Of a DNA stretch of 7,141 bases, positions 5,322 through 7,141 are shown one piece after another. Position numbers and translations under genes: made by a program. Where the stretch lies: the NCBI GenBank assembly GCA_938044055.1, contig CALIQO010000659.1:1-7141 (forward strand), written 5' to 3'. Source of the DNA: an uncultured Saprospiraceae bacterium (GTDB lineage: Bacteria > Bacteroidota > Bacteroidia > Chitinophagales > Saprospiraceae). The stretch's first letter is position 1; each line of letters opens with the position of its first letter. Below the pieces are notes generated by a model that had not been told where the DNA came from, made no database searches, and was given only the letters and a program-made list of their open reading frames with translations.

Positions 5322-7141
5322 ATGATACGAAAACTGATTTTTACATTATTGATTGCAAGTGCTGGGATAACCAGCGTGATAGGCCAGTCCCAGAAGGCCT
5401 TTATCAACGCAGCTGACAAGGCATATCTGGCTAAGGACTACTATTCTGCCCTTAGTTATTATAATACTGCTTTAGAGTTTGATTCAACAAGAACAGACTT
5501 AAAATATTTAGTAGCAGAATCTGCAAGAGGGTTCTCTGCATATACAACTGCCATCGCTAGATATAACGAAGTACTGGAAAGTGATCAAGCTAGCGAATAT
5601 CCACTCATTAACTATCACCTGGGAGACCTTTACCATAAAGTAGGACAATACGATTCGGCTGTGAAAAGTTATGAGTTGTTTCAGTCAGAATATGGAGATA
5701 CTTATCAAGAAGAAAATAACAAAGCAACCTTAGGAAGGGAGTCTGCAAGATGGGCACTAGATCAGGTTGAAAATTCAGACGAGTCAATTAAGATTAATCA
5801 TCTAGGAGAAAGTATCAATTCACCATATTCAGAATTTGGAGCCTTTAACTATAAAGGAGATTTGATTTATTCTTCTATGAGATATGAGAATGAAGTAGGA
5901 AAGAGCAATCCTAAAAAGCTTATCTCTAAGCTATTAAAATCTACAGAAGGTGGCAATGGTGAAACCATAGAAGGCGATATCAACGCTACAGATAAGAGTA
6001 TTGCTAACTCAGCATTTGATGAAAGTAGCAATACCTTATACTACACCATATGCGACTACTTAACGGAATCAGATCTTGTATGTAAGCTGTATTCTAGATC
6101 TATAGATGATGAAGGCAATTACTTGAACCCTCAATTGTTGTCGATCAATGTTGAAGGTGATTCAATTACTTCTACTCAACCTTCAATAGGTGGTATGGGA
6201 GATAACAAGTACTTATACTTTTCTTCTAATCGACCTGGAGGAAACGGTGGTATGGATATATGGCGATCAAGTATATCTGAAAGCGGCAGCCTTAGTACTC
6301 CTGAGAACCTATCAACGATTAATTCTAAAGGAGATGACATAACACCTTTCTATCATACCAACTCTAATATCCTTTACTTCAGTACAGACGGAAGAATAGG
6401 ACTAGGAGGATATGACATCTACAGTTCTGACTACCTTATGTCAGAGTTCCAAGATCCGATTCATCAGCCAGCACCTATTAATAGCAGTTACAATGATATC
6501 TATTATGTGCTTGAAGGCGAAGAAGAAAAAGCGTATTTATCGTCTAATAGATTAGGGTCATACTATATTGAATCTCAACAAGAAGCTTGTTGCTATGATG
6601 TCTATGAAGCAAGAATAGAAAATGTCATTATTGATCTAAATACATTGACATATGACGCGCTTACCAGAGATAGCCTTACTGGTGTAACTGTGAAATTGAT
6701 TGATCCTAACTCTGGAGAAATTATAGCTGAAGTAACCACACTAGATGGTATAGATCACAATTTTCAACTAAGAAGAAATCGGAATTACATTATAGTTTCT
6801 GAAAAAGAAGGATTCAATCCGGACACTATGATGTTAAGTACGAGGAATATAGATACCTCTGAAGAAATTATTAAGAAAGTATATCTGACAACAGATAGAC
6901 TGCTTCTTGATGCATCTACCTTCGATAAGCAGACGCTAGAAGAATTAGCAGGTACTACATTGAAAATCTATGACATTACAGATGGCGGTAACGAACTCTT
7001 GTTTGAAGAGATTAATCCTACCGGCAATAACTTCAAGGTGTACATAGATAGGGACAAGAAATATAGAATTGAGGCTTCTAAGCCAGATTTCTCTACAGCA
7101 ATCACTGAAGTTGATACATCCATTCCTATAGAAGGACAAGT
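5322..7141 (+). CDS. PorE-like TPR / PD40 beta-propeller / carboxypeptidase-regulatory-domain protein, 5' part
   Basis: The frame is open from the ATG at 5322 to the window edge, giving 606 complete codons and no stop, so the 3' end is missing. An in-frame TAG at 5313 fixes the start. Residues 1-21 form a signal peptide with probable cleavage after G21, leaving Gln22 first. TPR-like helices span about 24-124, with repeats near 24-56, 58-90 and 93-124. PD40/WD40-like propeller motifs span about 160-415, best seen as YLYFSSNRPGGNGGMDIW (297-314), ILYFSTDGRIGLGGYDIY (350-367) and YLSSNR (405-410). Two carboxypeptidase-regulatory-like domains follow, at about 440-522 and 527 to the end of the visible part. 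This order matches PorE of Porphyromonas gingivalis, which ends in an OmpA-like peptidoglycan-binding domain; such a domain is expected downstream but not seen here. The likely role is a periplasmic component tying the secretion or motility machinery to the cell wall. It is probably cotranscribed with porP. Confidence 0.88.
   Translation, partial: MIRKLIFTLLIASAGITSVIGQSQKAFINAADKAYLAKDYYSALSYYNTALEFDSTRTDLKYLVAESARGFSAYTTAIARYNEVLESDQASEYPLINYHLGDLYHKVGQYDSAVKSYELFQSEYGDTYQEENNKATLGRESARWALDQVENSDESIKINHLGESINSPYSEFGAFNYKGDLIYSSMRYENEVGKSNPKKLISKLLKSTEGGNGETIEGDINATDKSIANSAFDESSNTLYYTICDYLTESDLVCKLYSRSIDDEGNYLNPQLLSINVEGDSITSTQPSIGGMGDNKYLYFSSNRPGGNGGMDIWRSSISESGSLSTPENLSTINSKGDDITPFYHTNSNILYFSTDGRIGLGGYDIYSSDYLMSEFQDPIHQPAPINSSYNDIYYVLEGEEEKAYLSSNRLGSYYIESQQEACCYDVYEARIENVIIDLNTLTYDALTRDSLTGVTVKLIDPNSGEIIAEVTTLDGIDHNFQLRRNRNYIIVSEKEGFNPDTMMLSTRNIDTSEEIIKKVYLTTDRLLLDASTFDKQTLEELAGTTLKIYDITDGGNELLFEEINPTGNNFKVYIDRDKKYRIEASKPDFSTAITEVDTSIPIEGQ

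Noticed and set aside
6945..7139. 64-residue minus-strand ORF at the window edge
   Set aside because: It is antisense to the open PorE-like frame, which has coherent domain homology through this stretch.

Overview
The window looks like chromosomal DNA from an AT-rich Bacteroidota bacterium. The evidence is a gliding-motility-type (type B) C-terminal secretion domain of the type IX secretion system (T9SS), a PorP/SprF outer-membrane protein, a PorE-like TPR/beta-propeller protein, signal peptides that put Gln right after the predicted cleavage site, and start codons without clear Shine-Dalgarno sequences. Class-level placement (for example Saprospiria or Cytophagia) cannot be decided from this sequence alone.

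Layout. Positions 1-1619 (+) hold the 3' part of a large secreted repeat protein: six complete 67-70-residue Ig/PKD-like repeats plus part of another, ending in a type B T9SS sorting domain. It meets, tail to tail with one base between stop codons, a two-gene minus-strand operon. That operon is a bifunctional NAD(P)HX-repair enzyme (3782-2310) and then, through an ATGA start/stop overlap, a CobB/SIRT5-like NAD-dependent deacylase (2313-1621). A 504-bp divergent AT-rich spacer (3783-4286) separates the operon from porP/sprF (4287-5306, TTG start). Fifteen bases after porP begins a PorE-like gene (5322 to beyond 7141) with TPRs, PD40 propeller motifs and at least two carboxypeptidase-regulatory-like domains. 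It has no stop codon in the window.

How they may work together. The repeat protein, PorP/SprF and PorE-like protein form a recognisable secretion and surface-adhesin set: a type B cargo, the SprF-type factor that such cargo is known to need in Flavobacterium, and a probable peptidoglycan-anchoring periplasmic component. The two minus-strand genes form a separate NAD module, combining repair of damaged NAD(P)H with an NAD-consuming deacylase, placed between the cargo and its secretion genes. Nothing here is clearly a new system. The points most worth checking are the NAD-repair/sirtuin coupling, the apparent loss of the zinc-site cysteines in the sirtuin, and a pair of mutually exclusive hairpins about 100 bp before porP.
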